Shown here: positions 34,590 through 47,514 of the stretch, one piece after another
How the letters are laid out: each line of letters opens with the position of its first letter
Numbering within the stretch: position 1 is the stretch's first letter
Assembly (NCBI GenBank): GCA_027563935.2
Contig: CM050447.1
Span: 86,165,461-86,229,460 of the forward strand
Source: Costus lasius
Taxonomy: Eukaryota > Streptophyta > Magnoliopsida > Zingiberales > Costaceae
Length of the DNA stretch: 64,000 nucleotides
Direction: 5' to 3'
Program-made: the position numbers and the translations under genes
Notes under the pieces: generated by a model
Seen by the model: only the letters and a program-made list of their open reading frames with translations
Told to the model about the DNA's origin: nothing
The model's database searches: none

Positions 34590-37500
34590 CTAATGGTTGA
34601 GAAATCTCAAACCCATATTATTACAGTGCTTCTCATGCTTCTGCTGCGCCAGAGGCTTGGTAAGCGGGTCAGCCAGATTGTCATCTGTATGAACCTTGCA
34701 GATTTTGATCTCGCCTCGATCAATGATCTCCCGGATCAAATGAAACCGTCTCTGTATGTGCTTGGACTTCTGGTGCGACCGTGGTTCCTTTGCTTGTGCG
34801 ATTGCTCCAGTGTTATCACAGAAGATAACCAAAGGATCAGCACTCGAAGGAACAACACCAAGTTCCTGAACGAACTTGCGAATCCACACTGCCTCCTTGG
34901 ATGCTTCCGAGGCTACAACATACTCGGCTTCTGTTGTGGAATCAGCAACAATAGATTGTTTGAAACTTTTCCACACCACTGCTCCTCCATTCAAGCTAAA
35001 AACAGAGCCTGATTGCGATCGGAAATCATCCTGGTCAGATTGGAACGAAGCGTCAGTATATCCTTCAATACTGAGTTCTTCCTGACCTCCATATATCAAG
35101 AACATATCTTTGGTCCTCCGAAGATATTTCAAAATGTTCTTGACCGCAATCCAGTGCGCCTGACCTGGATTACTTTGGAATCGACTGGTCACGCTTAACC
35201 CGTAAGCGACGTCTGGGCGAGTACATAACATCGCATACATAATGGACCCAATAGCCGAAGCATAAGGCGTATTGTCCATTTCATCTTTCTCAGTCTGTGT
35301 TTGTGGACACTGACTCTTTGAAAGATTCAGACCATGTCTGACTGGAAGATATCCTCTTTTAGAATTCTCTAAATGGAATCTCTCCAGGACTTTATCGATG
35401 TAAGTACTCTGGCACAGCCCGAGAAGCCTCTTAGATCTATCTCTGTAGATCTTCACACCTAATACATAGGCTGCTTCTCCTAGATCTTTCATCTGGAAAC
35501 ATCTTCTCAACCATGCTTTAACAGCATGCAGTTCAGGAATATCATTTCCAATGATTAAGATATCATCGACGTAGAGGACTAGGAAAGTAATCACGCTCCC
35601 ACTAAACCTCTTATATACACACGGGTCGTCTTCATTCTTGATGAAACCAAATTCACATATTGATTCATCAAAACGAATATTCCAGCTTCTAGATGCTTGC
35701 TTAAGTCCATAAATGGACTTCTTTAACTTGCATATTTTATGACGATCTGATGGATTAGTGAAACCTTCAGGTTGTGTCATATACACATCCTCATCCAGTT
35801 TTCCATTAAGGAAAGCGGTCTTCACATCCATTTGCCAGATCTCATAATCGTAATATGCTGCTATCGCAAGAATAATCCGAATTGACTTGAACATGGCTAC
35901 AGGAGAGAAAGTTTCATCATAATCTATCCCGTAGATTTGCTTGAAACCTTTCGCAACTAGCCTGCCTTTATAGGTAACTACGTTACCATCCATGTCAATC
36001 TTCTTCTTGAAGATCCATTTACAGCCTATAGGGATTACTCCCGGAGGCGGATCAACCAAATCCCAGACTTGATTATCTGACATGGAGTCCATCTCGGCTC
36101 GCATAGCTTCAAGCCATCTAGCTGACTCCGGTCCACTGACCGCATCCGCATAAGTGAGGGGTTCATCATGATCAATGATGTAGACTCCGTCATAGCGCTC
36201 AGGCTGTCGACGGATCCTTCCCGATCTACGCGGTTCCCGTGATATCTGAGCCTCAGGTTATTCAATAACCTGTTCTACTGGCTCAGGCTCATCCAACTGT
36301 GCTTGACTACTTTGTCCTTCCTCTGGATTCTCATCCAGTTTTATTTCTCTCCCACTGGCTTCTTGCAGAAGAAACTCCTTCTCAAGAAAAATAGCCGTCC
36401 GAGCAACAAATACTTTGTTCTCTTTGGGATCGTAGAAATAATAACCCTTAGTTTCCTTAGGGTAACCGACAAAGATGAATTTCTCAGATCTGCTCTCTAG
36501 TTTCCCAGAGACGAGCTTTTTGACATAAGCCTCGCAACCCCAGATCTTAATAAATGTCAAGCTCGGCTGTTTCCCATACCATAACTCATATGGAGTCTTT
36601 GAAACTGCCTTGGATGGCACTCGGTTTAGTACCTTTGCAGCTGTTTCCAGTGCAAATCCCCAAAAGGAGTAAGGTAGAGTAGCCTGACTCATCATAGAAC
36701 GAACCATATCCAGTAAGGTTCTGTTCCTCCTCTCGGACACACCATTCCATTGCGGTGTTCCTGGTGGAGTGAGCTGTGAGATAATCCCACACTCCTTCAG
36801 ATAGTCAGTAAATTCTCGACTTAGGTATTCTCCACCTCGATCTGAGCGAAGTGCCTTGATATTTCGGCCTAGCTGATTTTGTACTTCATTTTTGAACTCT
36901 TTGAACTTGTCAAAAGATTCACTCTTATGTCTCATTAGATAGACATACCCATATCTACTGAAATCATCAGTAAAGGTAATGAAGTATGAGTAGCCACCTC
37001 TGGCATGTTTACTAAATGGCCCACTCACATCACTGTGTATAAGGTCAAGTAAACCTGAAGCCCTTTGACCTTTGTTAGGAAAAGGAGACTTCGTCATTTT
37101 TCCCAATAAACAAGCTTTGCATGTATCAATCTCCTCATAGGAGAATGATCCCAGCAGTCCATGGTCATGCAACCGCTTAATGCGCTTCTTGTTAATATGG
37201 CCTAAACGACTATGCCATAGCAAGGTGCTGTCATCAGCATACTTGGCTTTCTTATTACCAATGTTTTGTATAGAACATTCCATGTCCAACATGAATTACC
37301 CATTGTTAATTGACCCAGTAGCATAAACAATATTATCAAGAGAAAGATAACACTTTGAAGTCTTGCATTCAAAGGAAAACTCTTTCCTGACAAGAGCAGG
37401 AATAGAGATAATATTCTTGGTAATGCTAGGTACAAAATAACAATTGTTCAGTTCTAATACAAGTCCAGATGGCAATGAGATGTAATATTCTCCTACAGCA

Positions 37501-38474
37501 ACAGCAGCAACCCGTGCCCCGTTTCCAACTCGTAGGTCCACCTCATGCTGTCCCACCTGTCTTCTTCTCTTGAGTTCCTGTACATTTGAACAAATGTAAA
37601 CTCCACATGCAGTGTCCAACACCCACGAAATAGAAGAAGAAGATATCATGACTTCAGTCACAAAAATACCTGAGCCAGAAGCGATGCTTCCCTTCTTGTC
37701 TCCTTGGAGCGCTTTACAGTCCTTTTTCCAGTGACCCAGCTGGCCACAATGGAAACATCTGTATTCCTTCGACCGCTTGACCTTTTGTTTCAGAGCCTTG
37801 TTGTAGTTCTTGACAGGGGCTTTGCCCTTCTTCCCCTTCTTCTTGTTCCTGGAAGGGAACATCAAGACAGAGGTTGAAGGCTTTCCCTTTAGAGTCTCCT
37901 CTGTAGTCAAGAGCATATTCAGCAACTCTGCCGGAGTACAGTCGATCTTGTTCATATTAAAATTAATAATGAACGGATCGAAGGAGGCCGGGAGGGACTG
38001 CAGAATAATGTCTACAGCAAGCTCCTGATTGATGGTATGCCCCAGTTTCTCTAGAGCCTCTTTGTGCCCAATCATCTTGAGCACGTGAGCTCCCACTGGA
38101 CTCCCTTCAGCCAGTTTGCTCTGAAAGAAAAGCTTAGTCAAATTATAGCGTTCAGTCCTCGCCTGTGCAGCATACAGCATCTTGAGGTTTGCTATAATTT
38201 CTATAGCAGACATATCCTCATGCTGACGCTGCAGCTGTGGCGTCATAGACGCTAGCATCAGGCAAGCGACATCAATGCTATCATTGACATGCTTTTCATA
38301 GGCATCCCGAACCGCCCTTGCGGCGTTCGGAGCGGGTTGAGGCGGTATAGCCGTCTCGAGGACATACAGTTTCCTCTCAGCCTTAAGAACAATCTTAAGG
38401 TGTCCGTACCAGTCTGAGAAGTTTGGCCCAGCAAACTTCTCCCTTTCCAGTAGGGATCGCACATTGAAGCTCAT
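34590..38474 (-). pseudogene. gag-pol: A3 gag-pol with two nonsense codons
   Basis: It has the same 1295-codon span as A2, read from the ATG ending at 38474. Gag, knuckle, protease, integrase, reverse transcriptase (YVDDI) and RNase H motifs are all in one frame. TAA at 37296-37298 replaces a leucine codon between protease and pre-integrase. TAA at 36258-36260 replaces a glutamine codon in the integrase-RT linker. The C-terminal 504 residues, from the linker through RNase H, are open. The stops are not the same as those of A2, so the two copies decayed independently. Confidence 0.95.
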
Positions 38475-40291
38475 GGTGTTCGTTGCTGCAGGAATCTACA
38501 ACAATGCAAGAACAGCAAGGTCAGTATCAATGTTTAGAATCAATCCAGGACTTAAGAAAGATTCTTTTCTCACTATTTTATCTGACTGAAAAATCCATTA
38601 AAACAGTCCGAAAGAGTAAGACTCTTTTAGTGAGAGGGGATCCAGATTTCATACTTGGTCTCCGCGTCCCTCTCAGGCGAGATAAGATGCACAGAGAGTA
38701 CAAGCACTAATTTCTGGTAGGCAGTCCCTGCCAATCGCCAACCCGTGCGATTCCCCTTCATCTGGGCAATCCAGCAGACTGTGCCAACTGAGTTGGTACA
38801 ACACAGTCTCTGATCCCACAGATGGCTGCCTCCATATAGCTAACATATGCCCCATATGTAGCCTACATGGTCAAGCTGACCTGACCTACTCCCTGGGCCA
38901 CCACGTGCTATGCTGAGCAACGAGAAGCGATAAATCCCTTCTCTGTAACACGCAGGTGAAATCACACACCGTCTGAAGATAGATGGGCGTGCCCACTGAG
39001 TGGGTACAACACGGCCCCAACGATAGTCAGAACAGTGAGGTTTCGCGTCAGAAGGCTTACGTGCTTGATATTTAGCGTTGGATTTTAACGGTCCTTTTAT
39101 CTTCTTAACTATCATGCAAACCCTATGGTGATAGCAGAAGATAAATAAATCATGCATTTCTAATTATTTAAACAATAAAGGAAAGCATGATGATCTTATG
39201 TGGTAAACGCCCATTAAGCCTAAGTAAGACCTTAAGTTAACTTAAGTCTTCACTTGAGCTCTTCATGAGTCTTTTGCATCTCATCTGGCCCAGACCAGGG
39301 CCTAAGCGCCCACTGCAGCTCAGGTGCGCCCACCAGGTAAATGCGCCTGTCATAGGGTCGAACCCTAGACCTCCCACCTGGTCAAGCCACTGCTGCATGC
39401 GCCAATGCCATGTGTGCTCTGTGCTCTTGTCTGATTAAAATTACAATTTAATCTATCTAGACAAGATTGACACGTAGGTCAATTACACAATAAATTAATT
39501 AAAATGTGATGCGCAGATCACAAAAATAATAATTTATAATTAATCCAGGCTCGCAGGCCCCAGCACAGCACACATTAAAAGGGCAACCCACATAAGATGA
39601 AATAGACAAGCATCATGGCATCCAATCAATATGTGATCCATCAACCAAATAAAATTTTTCAAAATCCCATCGGAATCAATTTTATTTGTCTTATGTGCCC
39701 TACTACCTTACAACGGTCCATTAATAGGGATCCACTCATCATGTCTAGTCAGATCCACTGCCCTTGCATGCACCAAGTCCTAACTGACTTGAGTCGACCT
39801 AATGGTCAACCATGCATGCGCAAAGGGCTGAACAACCTTCATGAGTTCTGGCAAGCGGGTGTGACCCCGGGCCTAACTCATGTGCGTTCACTGGTTGTCT
39901 CAACCAGACCTCGCTACACGCCTATCTGCAGTCGACCTATAGCCACCTCGTGCTTGCGCACAGGTGCCATCTGGTCGACCCATCTAGGCTGTCAGATGGT
40001 CTGATCAGACTGATTGGATCTTACCTAGAAGATGACTTCAACCCCATCAACCCGTCTAAGGGTTTATAGTAGGCGCTTAGATCTAATATGGGGCGCGCAA
40101 GTGAAGGTTTTTGACAAAACAACAACATGCGCCAATACATGCGCCAAAGTGTAACATACATCAAACATATGTATTTTCGCATGATGAACTATCATAAACT
40201 TTAGCATGTAAAAACCTTAGATCTTAAGCTTACGCTCAAACATGGATCACACAATAACATCAAGCAATCATATGAACACATATAGAACCTT
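38475..40291 (-). other. A3 untranslated leader
   Basis: It aligns with the A1 and A2 leaders, including CCCACTGAGTGGG and CCAACTGAGTTGG hairpins on the plus strand. The third hairpin is altered (one arm reads TCCCTC instead of TCCCGC). No tandem repeat array like A2's is present near the primer site. Confidence 0.8.
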
Positions 40292-40303
40292 CCTCTGATA
40301 CCA
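40292..40303 (-). other. A3 primer binding site, one mismatch
   Basis: CCTCTGATACCA on the plus strand differs from the reverse complement of the standard site at its outermost base (GCTCTGATACCA in A2). Confidence 0.85.
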
Positions 40304-40305
40304 AT

Positions 40306-41988
40306 TGAAGGGTCCCCTAAAAGGAGGGGGGGCAGAAACCCTAATAGGTGGCGCATATAGTTCATTTGCAACAGAAGCAAGGGTTTCAAAGGATCGCATG
40401 TGATATTCATATGATCAACTTAAAACGATAGCATAGAGATGCGTTACCATGGCCATGAGTAAGGAGGCGGCTTGGAAGAGAAAGAATCAAATGCTTCTTC
40501 TCCAAAGGCGACGCACACAAGGTGAAGATGGCTTTCTCCTTGTTGTCCTTTGTGCTAGCAAAGACCTTCAAGAATCCTAATCGCGTGTAGGAGATGTCGA
40601 AGAAGAAGTCTTGCTGGCCGAATGTTTTTCCTCCTCGCCTCGAGAGACCTTCACACGAGAGGAATCAATGGAGAATAATGGGCGAGCAACGTTACTACGT
40701 GGGAGCGTTTCCAATTTGGAAACCGACTTCCATAATTAGTAACTCCTCAATGTTTCATGCGTTCACCCAAGTGAACCATCGAAACAATCCTTCTCCAATT
40801 GAACCAAGCGTTCACTTATGTGAACCGGTTCTATTTATTCGGTCCAATTGAATTTGGTTCAAAAACCAAATCAAACCAGCATAGGCTCAGATCCAATCAA
40901 ACCAAATGGTTCAAGATCTAACCGTTCATCTCTTGATGCTCTTGATCTCACCGATCTAGCATCAATACTCTCGATCGAAGCTTACCGATCTCAAGCCCTA
41001 ATCAATCAAACATGATCAGACCAGATCTCACTTACAATCAGAGTTTAAACTCCTTTAAACTGAACCAAAACAATTCAGTCCACACGATCTGACTTAAGTA
41101 AGCCATATCATCAAATTGTGCGACCCTAAGGGTTTCCTTTAAATGTCGATAACGATAACTTACGTTATCACGATCAGTGAGGGGTATCTAGCAACACATC
41201 ACTGTCTCCCGATATGAAGGAAAGAGTCTTCCAAGACTACACCCAAACCACAGCACAAGTGTGAATCCACTTCACGAGGCATACATGTTTCCTTTGCCAC
41301 TGGATGTTCTTATTGGACAAGCGTGTCAAGCTTGTAACTCCAATATGATGAGCATGATTAGATCAGATGATCATAGTCACCTGGGTATGGCCATACACTT
41401 TCTCAAACATCTCATTCAGGGGGGGCCCCATTAGAACATCACACTCCAATAAAGGAGACGGCAATCCTATATCTATCACTAGTGTCCTAACCTGACTCAT
41501 GATCATTATCCAAGATAGTCTCTAACCATTATATTTCAAATGATATTGAACTACCTCAAAACAATGACAATCATCATTTAGAAACACAAGTGATCTCAAG
41601 TCAGAGGACATGTGCCACTTGTTGCAAACAAGGATTATTCACATTGTGACAAGCAATTGAATATCCTAGTAGGGTCTGTCCAGTACATCCAATGTACCCA
41701 TGAGTCTACATCTTATTCCATGCTCGAAGCATCCTATAAGATTAGAACACATATTAGTCTCAATCATATCAAGGATGTCTCATGTTCACCAAGATATCTC
41801 GACTAAGGACATTACAGCATGTCCGCCAAGCTGAACAGCATTGAGACATTATTCAGAAGCACACTTATTGCGGCAGACAATGTAACAAACTGAATAACAA
41901 CCATTGCCTTTATAAACATAAGAGTTTATACATGATACTGAAAGAATCCCAAGTCCTCAAACATTAGCCTTAAGGGCATACCCCAACA
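40306..41988 (-). repeat. A3 right (5') LTR (1683 bp)
   Basis: It begins TGAAGGGTCCCC and ends CCCCAACA. The half next to 41988 matches the other family A LTRs closely, including the hairpin at 41154-41169. The first roughly 600 bases align poorly to the left LTR of the same element. Confidence 0.93.
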
Positions 41989-42570
41989 CACATAAGGCTC
42001 AATCTCAAAACAATCATAATCATAGGGGGATTTTTCTAAATCAAGTTCTTCAGTTTCAAACTCAAATAAACATACTTGTTGTGCAATCTAGGTTTCTAGC
42101 AATTCAGTATTAGCATTCAAAGATTCTACCCGAGAAGCAAGTTGACTAGTCATCTTCTTAAGATCTTCAAATTTTTTACTTCAATTTGTCATGAGTTGGT
42201 TTTGATTGGACATGAATTTTTCTTGATCAGCTATAAATCTTTCTAACATAGTCTCTAAGCTAGATTTTTCAGTATCATCAAAGCATGGCACAGAAACATG
42301 ATCAGAGCAATCATCATAAAAAGAAGTTTGATTTTTCCAACTAGAATCAAAATGATTATCTAGGTAACATGAAGAATTAGAATTTTTAGGCATAAAAAAT
42401 TTGCAATCAGAAGTATAATGATCAGAAGACTTACAAATATTACATATAACAAAATAAGAGTGTAATTTCGCTATTTTTGCAAGAGTCATCTGTGAATAAT
42501 CTTTATGCTCACCTTGTGGCATGTATACCCTATTTTTTTCAGGGAACCATAAGTTGTAATTAGGAGTCAT
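41989..42570 (-). pseudogene. G1 copy of the family G CCHC/acidic ORF, broken
   Basis: On the minus strand from an ATG ending at 42570 it reads a protein closely matching the G2 ORF, including CNICKSSDHYTSDC and the FIADQEKFMSNQNQLMTN region. Stops interrupt it at about 42180 (TGA) and again about 90 bases further (TAG), where G2 has sense codons. Its C-terminal part is cut off by A3 at 41989, within the IEPYV segment. About 12 of 114 aligned residues differ from G2. The function is unknown; the CCHC pattern suggests nucleic-acid binding as in Gag. Confidence 0.8.
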
Positions 42571-42825
42571 TTTCAAATTTATCAAGGACAGAAAGATAAT
42601 CCAACACCAATCAATCTAATTATTTTTTTTCTTTTTTTTCAGAATATATAACAAAAATAGAAAATCTAAAACACAAGTAAATTCACAAATTTCAGAAATT
42701 CTCAGTTCTGTCACAACTGTGAAAGTCCAAAACCTGCAAAGAGAAAAAAAACAAAGTTAAATCTAAAACAAATAAAACTTAGTTTAGCAATACTAACAAC
42801 TATTTTGATATTAACAAAACTAAGG

Positions 42826-42843
42826 TCCCCGGCAACGGCGCCA
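42826..42843 (-). other. G1 primer binding site (Asp tRNA type)
   Basis: TCCCCGGCAACGGCGCCA on the plus strand is the reverse complement of the Asp-tRNA site typical of Athila-type gypsy elements. It lies six bases from the LTR end. Confidence 0.9.
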
Positions 42844-42849
42844 AAAACT

Positions 42850-44664
42850 TGATAGGTTTCCGCAAGTGCACGGAATTATCGAAGTAATAAAGAAAGATAT
42901 CGAACCACAGAGACCTTATTGTTAAGTACCAAATAACTGCTTTCTTACTAGCTAAGTAAACCGAATATGATGCAAGTGATTGATAGAAAAAGCGTAAAGA
43001 TAAATAGAGAGATAAACATGGGACTAGGGTTTCATCAACCTTGATTTCAATGACTATATATATATAAAAGGTCGTCAATCATATCCTATCATGATAAAGA
43101 CTTAATTTTCTTCATAAAGGGATCATCTCACTTTCGTGCAGATAACCATGCAGAGATAAATCTTCACTTTCGTGCAAGATTCATCCCAAGCTAATGATAA
43201 GTAAATCATCAATCAGAGAATTCAAAGATCACTTTCGTGCATCCGAATTCTAAGTTGATTGTCTCAAGCGGAATCTCAATGATCACTTTCGTGCATCCGA
43301 GACTCAACACAAGTTCTATTTGTGGTTCTCCAACGTTCTGATCCTCACATTCGTGCAAGATCTCCACGTTTGACACAATAACTCTATCCTAGATTAATAT
43401 TATTAAGCATGGCAATTAATCTACTAGAACAGATCAAATTAGATCTAACCTAAGGAAGGGATCCTGACATGCAATTATAGGGTTCCAAGTTCTCAAGCAA
43501 ATCACCTTTCAGTCTCATTGCGAAAACTCTAAAACATGGATAATAACACAGATCTATGGAGAATTAAAGACAATTCATCACAAAAGTAGAATTATCACAA
43601 CGAAGATTATCATGACGAAAGAAAAAGATTATCTAGTCATACAAAATCAAGAGGATTACACCCCACGTCCCAAATATGTCTAAACTTGCATGGAGGAAGA
43701 AATACAGTGAATCATAGTCTCAGAGTGATCAGAAAATGAAAAGAAAGGAGAAACAACTTTACACCACGGCTGTAAAAGAGTTTACAGCCGTAATTTGCTT
43801 CGATGAACAGCGCTGTCACCGCTATTTTGTTGGTTTCTCCTTCGATCAGACTCCAAATGCTTTGAAACTTCTGAAATGTCTTCCGCTCCTTTAGGCGAAG
43901 CTTCTGTGTAAAAATCACGGCCGGAGATGGTCTCTACGCCTCTCGGCGCGAGAACAAACCCAAACTGCCTCCCTGCCGATTGCTCTCTGGATACGTGATA
44001 AAATTCGGTCTTTTCAGTGCGTGTGTCTTCTCCTCTTAAAGACAAAGTGTCTGCAATTTCGGATTCTAATTTGGAGCTTTGGATCAAAAGTTATGGCCCG
44101 AACAAATTTCAGCCGCGGAAAACTCACGATTTTGACTGGAAATTACGGCCGTGTAATATTTTACGGTAGTGCCGTATTTTCATTCTGTGCACCGAAAATC
44201 AAAATTACGACCCGTAAAATATTTCTCGATGGTGCCGTAAAATCGAACGAGTTCTCTGGTCTAGATCGCCTGGGAAATATAGTACTGTAGAATAGTTTAC
44301 GGCCGTGCCGTAAAATCAGCAAAGGTTTCTGTTCTGAAAGCGCTGAAAAATACGGCAATGTAATTCTTTACGGGAGTGCCGTAAAATCACAAAAACTTTC
44401 TGTTCAGAAAATCCTCCAAATTACGGCAGTGTTCTGATTTTACGGTACTATCTGAAATTACGGTACCATAAAATGGATTACGGCACTACCGTATTTTGCT
44501 GGGTTGCTCCGTTTTGTGTGAAATTTCTTGGGTGACCTCCTCTTGATGATGGTAACTCTTTTATGTGTTTGATTTTGCTTGAAAACGCCTTGAAATAGTG
44601 CCTTTTTACCTGAAAACCATGAAAAACCAAAATAGAAGTAGATTTTTCAATATTTGAGGAATTC
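42850..44664 (-). repeat. G1 5' LTR, truncated at its outer end
   Basis: It starts TGATAGGTTTCC on the plus strand. It aligns to the reverse complement of the G2 LTR to about 44660, roughly 95 bases short of the expected TGACACCG terminus. Five TCACTTTCGTGCA-like motifs (43128, 43164, 43229, 43283, 43345) and a dense TACGGC palindrome array (44142-44495) are present. The break joins directly to an Athila-type leader, with AATATTG shared at the joint. Confidence 0.85.
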
Positions 44665-44785
44665 AAAATATTGCTAGACTAGGTTTTGTTTTCCTATTTT
44701 TATTATTTTCTGAATTTTCTATAAAATATTTTGATTTTGTCATATTTTCTGTAAATTTTGAGTTTATTTGATCTTCTACTTGTTT
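44665..44785 (+). other. H: leader fragment before gag
   Basis: This is AT-rich sequence containing TTGCTAGACTAGGTTTTG, which resembles the start of the G2 leader (TTGCTAGACTAAGTTTTA near 58018). It has no LTR or primer site of its own, so H begins within its leader. Confidence 0.65.
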
Positions 44786-45651
44786 ATGCGCAGGACTCTT
44801 AAATCAGGACCTTTAGTCCCCTTCGATCCTGAAATTAATAAAACTCTTAGATTGCGTAGGAAACTTAAATTCGCAGAGGAAGGCGAAGAAGAAGAATCAA
44901 TCATGGTTGAAAGGAGAATACTTAGAGATTATGCAGCCCCAAATCCATTGGGAATTCACTACAGCATTACTAGGCCAGCAATTGATGCAAATAATTTCGA
45001 GATTAAACCAGCCTTCCTATCAATGATCCAGCAAAATCAATTTGGAGGATCTCCACTAGAGGATCCTAATGAACACTTATCTCTTTTTCTTGAATTTCGT
45101 CATACTATTAAAATTAATGGTGTATCTGAGTATGCTTTAAAGCTAAGATTGTTTCCTTTTTCCCTCAGAGACCGAGCAAAAGCATGGCTACACTCTCATC
45201 CGACTGGAGCATTCATCATTTGGGAACAACTATGAAATGCATTCTTGATGAAATATTTCCCACCAGTAAGATGATTCAGTTGAGAAATCAGATCACAAGC
45301 TTTGCAAAGAGGGATAGCGAATCACTTAGTGAGGCATGGGAGTGTTTTAATGAATTACAACGGAAGTGCCCTCACCATGGATTAGAATATTGGGTTTTAA
45401 TTCAAACTTTTTATAATAGTTTACTCTATAGTACCCGTCTAACTGTTGATGCTGCTGCAGGAGGAGCCCTGATGAAGAAAACAATTGAAGATGCCTACAC
45501 ACTGATTGAAAAGATGGCTTTGAATCACAACCAGTGGACTACTGAGAGAGGAGTGTTGTATCGTCCTCCACATGGTAAGAATGAAGGTGATGGTTGGCGT
45601 TCTTTAGTAGAAAAGGTAGATTCTTTGTGTAATCGATTTGATTCTTTTTAG
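44786..45651 (+). pseudogene. gag: H gag (Athila-type Ty3/gypsy)
   Basis: Starting MRRTLKSGPLVPFDPE, this is the Athila gag core: LRDYAAPNPLGIHYSI, QNQFGGSPLEDPNEHLS, LRLFPFSLRDRAKAWL, then ECFNELQRKCPHHGLEYW and DAAAGGALMKKT. The frame is lost between about 45190 and 45235 and resumes in another frame to a TAG at 45649-45651. Gag would form the particle in the cytoplasm of a plant cell. This copy is broken and lacks its LTRs. Confidence 0.9.
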
Positions 45652-46353
45652 ATGCAAACTGCTATAGTTTCTTCTTTTACTTGTGAAGCATGTGGGAATC
45701 ATGTGAAAGCCAAGTTAGATAGGCAATTTGGGAAATTTTTGAATGTTCTGAAAAAGCTGTATATCAATATTTCATTCGCTGATGCCTTATCTCAAATGCC
45801 TACATATGCTAAATTTTTGAAAGAGATTTTATCTAATAAAAGAACAATAGAGGACTATGATACTGTGGCATTAACTGAGGAATGCAGTGCTATTATACAA
45901 AACAAGTTGCCGCCGAAATTAAAAGATCCAGGTAGTTTCTCTATTCGTTGTTTAATTAGAAGCGTGGCTTTTGACCGAGCCTTATGTGACTTAGGAGCCA
46001 TTGTGAGCCTAATGCCTTTCTCTGTGTGCAGGAAACTGGATATTGGAGCCCCTAAATCAACTTCAATATCTTTGTAGCTCGCCGATCGTTCAATGAAGTA
46101 TCCTGTAGGTATTCTTGAGGATGTTCCGATCCAAGTTGGTAAGTATTTTGTACCAACTGATTTTGTAGGTATGGAGATGGAGGAGGATGTAAAAATTCCT
46201 ATTATTCTTGGTAGACTGTTCTTAGCCACTGCAGGAGCAATTATTGATTTAAAGAATGGTAAACTTACTCTAAACATTGGTGATAATAAAAATGAATTTC
46301 ATTTGAATGATTCCATGAAGAAACCTTCATATAGTAGTTCATGTTGTAGATGA
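45652..46353 (+). pseudogene. H protease region (Athila-type)
   Basis: It contains NISFADALSQMPTYAKF, LTEECSAIIQNKLPPKLKDP and the retropepsin-like segment RALCDLGAIVSLMP. A TAG at 46075-46077 precedes a continuation with KYPVGILEDVPIQVGKYF and IPIILGRLFLAT. These blocks occur in this order in Athila pol. About 130 bases after 46353 are disordered AT-rich sequence without a clear frame. Confidence 0.85.
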
Positions 46354-46479
46354 TGTAGTTTATGGTCTTGGTTTCTTGTTTGATAATCTTCTGATTTTGA
46401 TACTGATTCTTGTGATGATTCTTATGTTGAAATTCATGATTCTAATTCTAGTTCTGATTCTAGTGCTGAAACTCATGAT

Positions 46480-47514
46480 ATGTTGGACTGCACTATATTT
46501 GATAATGAAGAAGAGAAAATTCCAAAAGTAGAACTTAAAGCTTTACCTGATAATCTTCTCTATGAATTTATTGGCCCTAACTCTACTTACCCAGTTATTG
46601 TTGATGCTCAATTAGATGAAAGGGAGACTGATTTGCTCTTGAAGGAGTTGAGGATTCATAGAAAGGTAATTGGGTATACCATTAATGATTTAATGGGAAT
46701 TAACCCTTCTTTTTGTATGCACATGATTCATATGAAGGAGAGCACAAACCATATGTAGATTTCCAAAGGAGACTCAACCCATCTATGAAGGAAGTTGTTA
46801 AGAAGGAAGTTTTGAAATTGCTTCATGTAGGTATTATATATCCTATCTTTGATAGTAAATGTGTAAGTCCTATGCATTGTGTTCCAAAAAAAGGAGGTGT
46901 CACAGTTATGAAAAACAAAGATAATGAGTTGATTCCTGTTAGAACAGTGACTAGTTAGCGCATGTGTATAGATTATAGGAAATTGAATGCAGCCACTAGG
47001 AAAGACCACTTCCCCTTGCCTTTTATTGATCAGATGGCTGAGAGATTTGCAAACCATTCTTACTTTTACTTCTTAGATGGATATTCTTGTTTTTTCCAAA
47101 TTCCTATACATCCTGATGACCGAGACAAAACCACTTTTACTTGCCCATATGGTACTTTTGCATATAGAAGGATGCCTTTTGGTTTATTTAATGCGCCTGC
47201 TACTTTTCAGAGGTGTATGATGGCCATATTTTATGAATTTCTTAAAGAATTTATGTATGTTTTCATGGATTATTTTTTTGTATATGGTTTTTCTTTTGAT
47301 GATTGATTGGCTAATTTATCTCACGTCTTAGAGAGGTGTAAAGAAACTAATCTTGTGCTTAACTGGGAGAAGTGTCATTTCATGGTAAGGCAAGGAATAG
47401 TTTTGGGACACCTTATTTTAGAAAGAGGAATAGAAGTGGACAAAGCCAAAGTTAAAGTGATTGAGAAGCCAGCGCCGCCCACTACGGTTAAGGAAATTAG
47501 AAGTTTCTTGGGAC
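46480..47514 (+). pseudogene. H reverse transcriptase, truncated (Athila-type)
   Basis: Blocks in order are KVELKALPDNLLYEF, RRLNPSMKEVVKKEVLKLL, VSPMHCVPKKGG, MCIDYRKLNAATRKDHFPLPF, TFTCPYGTFAYRRMPFGL and FMDYFFVYG. The frame changes near 46740. Stops include TAG at 46956-46958 and TGA at 47304-47306. The catalytic FMDDF motif reads FMDYF, so one of the paired aspartates is lost. The sequence ends at VKEIRSFLG where the B5 LTR starts. RNase H and integrase are missing. Confidence 0.92.

Larger units (their letters stand above)
32881..41988 (-). mobile_element. A3: chimeric family A copia element
   Basis: It has the LTR-internal-LTR layout of family A, but its two LTRs differ strongly in their distal halves and there is no target duplication. 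The left flank is AGTGC (32876-32880), inside the G1 LTR. The right flank is CACAT (41989-41993), inside G1's coding region. The G1 sequence that should link these flanks is absent. The simplest reading is unequal recombination between two separate family A insertions in G1, deleting what lay between. Confidence 0.88.

Noticed and set aside
32881..41988. A3 as a simple insertion into G1.
   Set aside because: The flanking pentamers differ, the LTRs differ and the G1 sequence between the flanks is missing.
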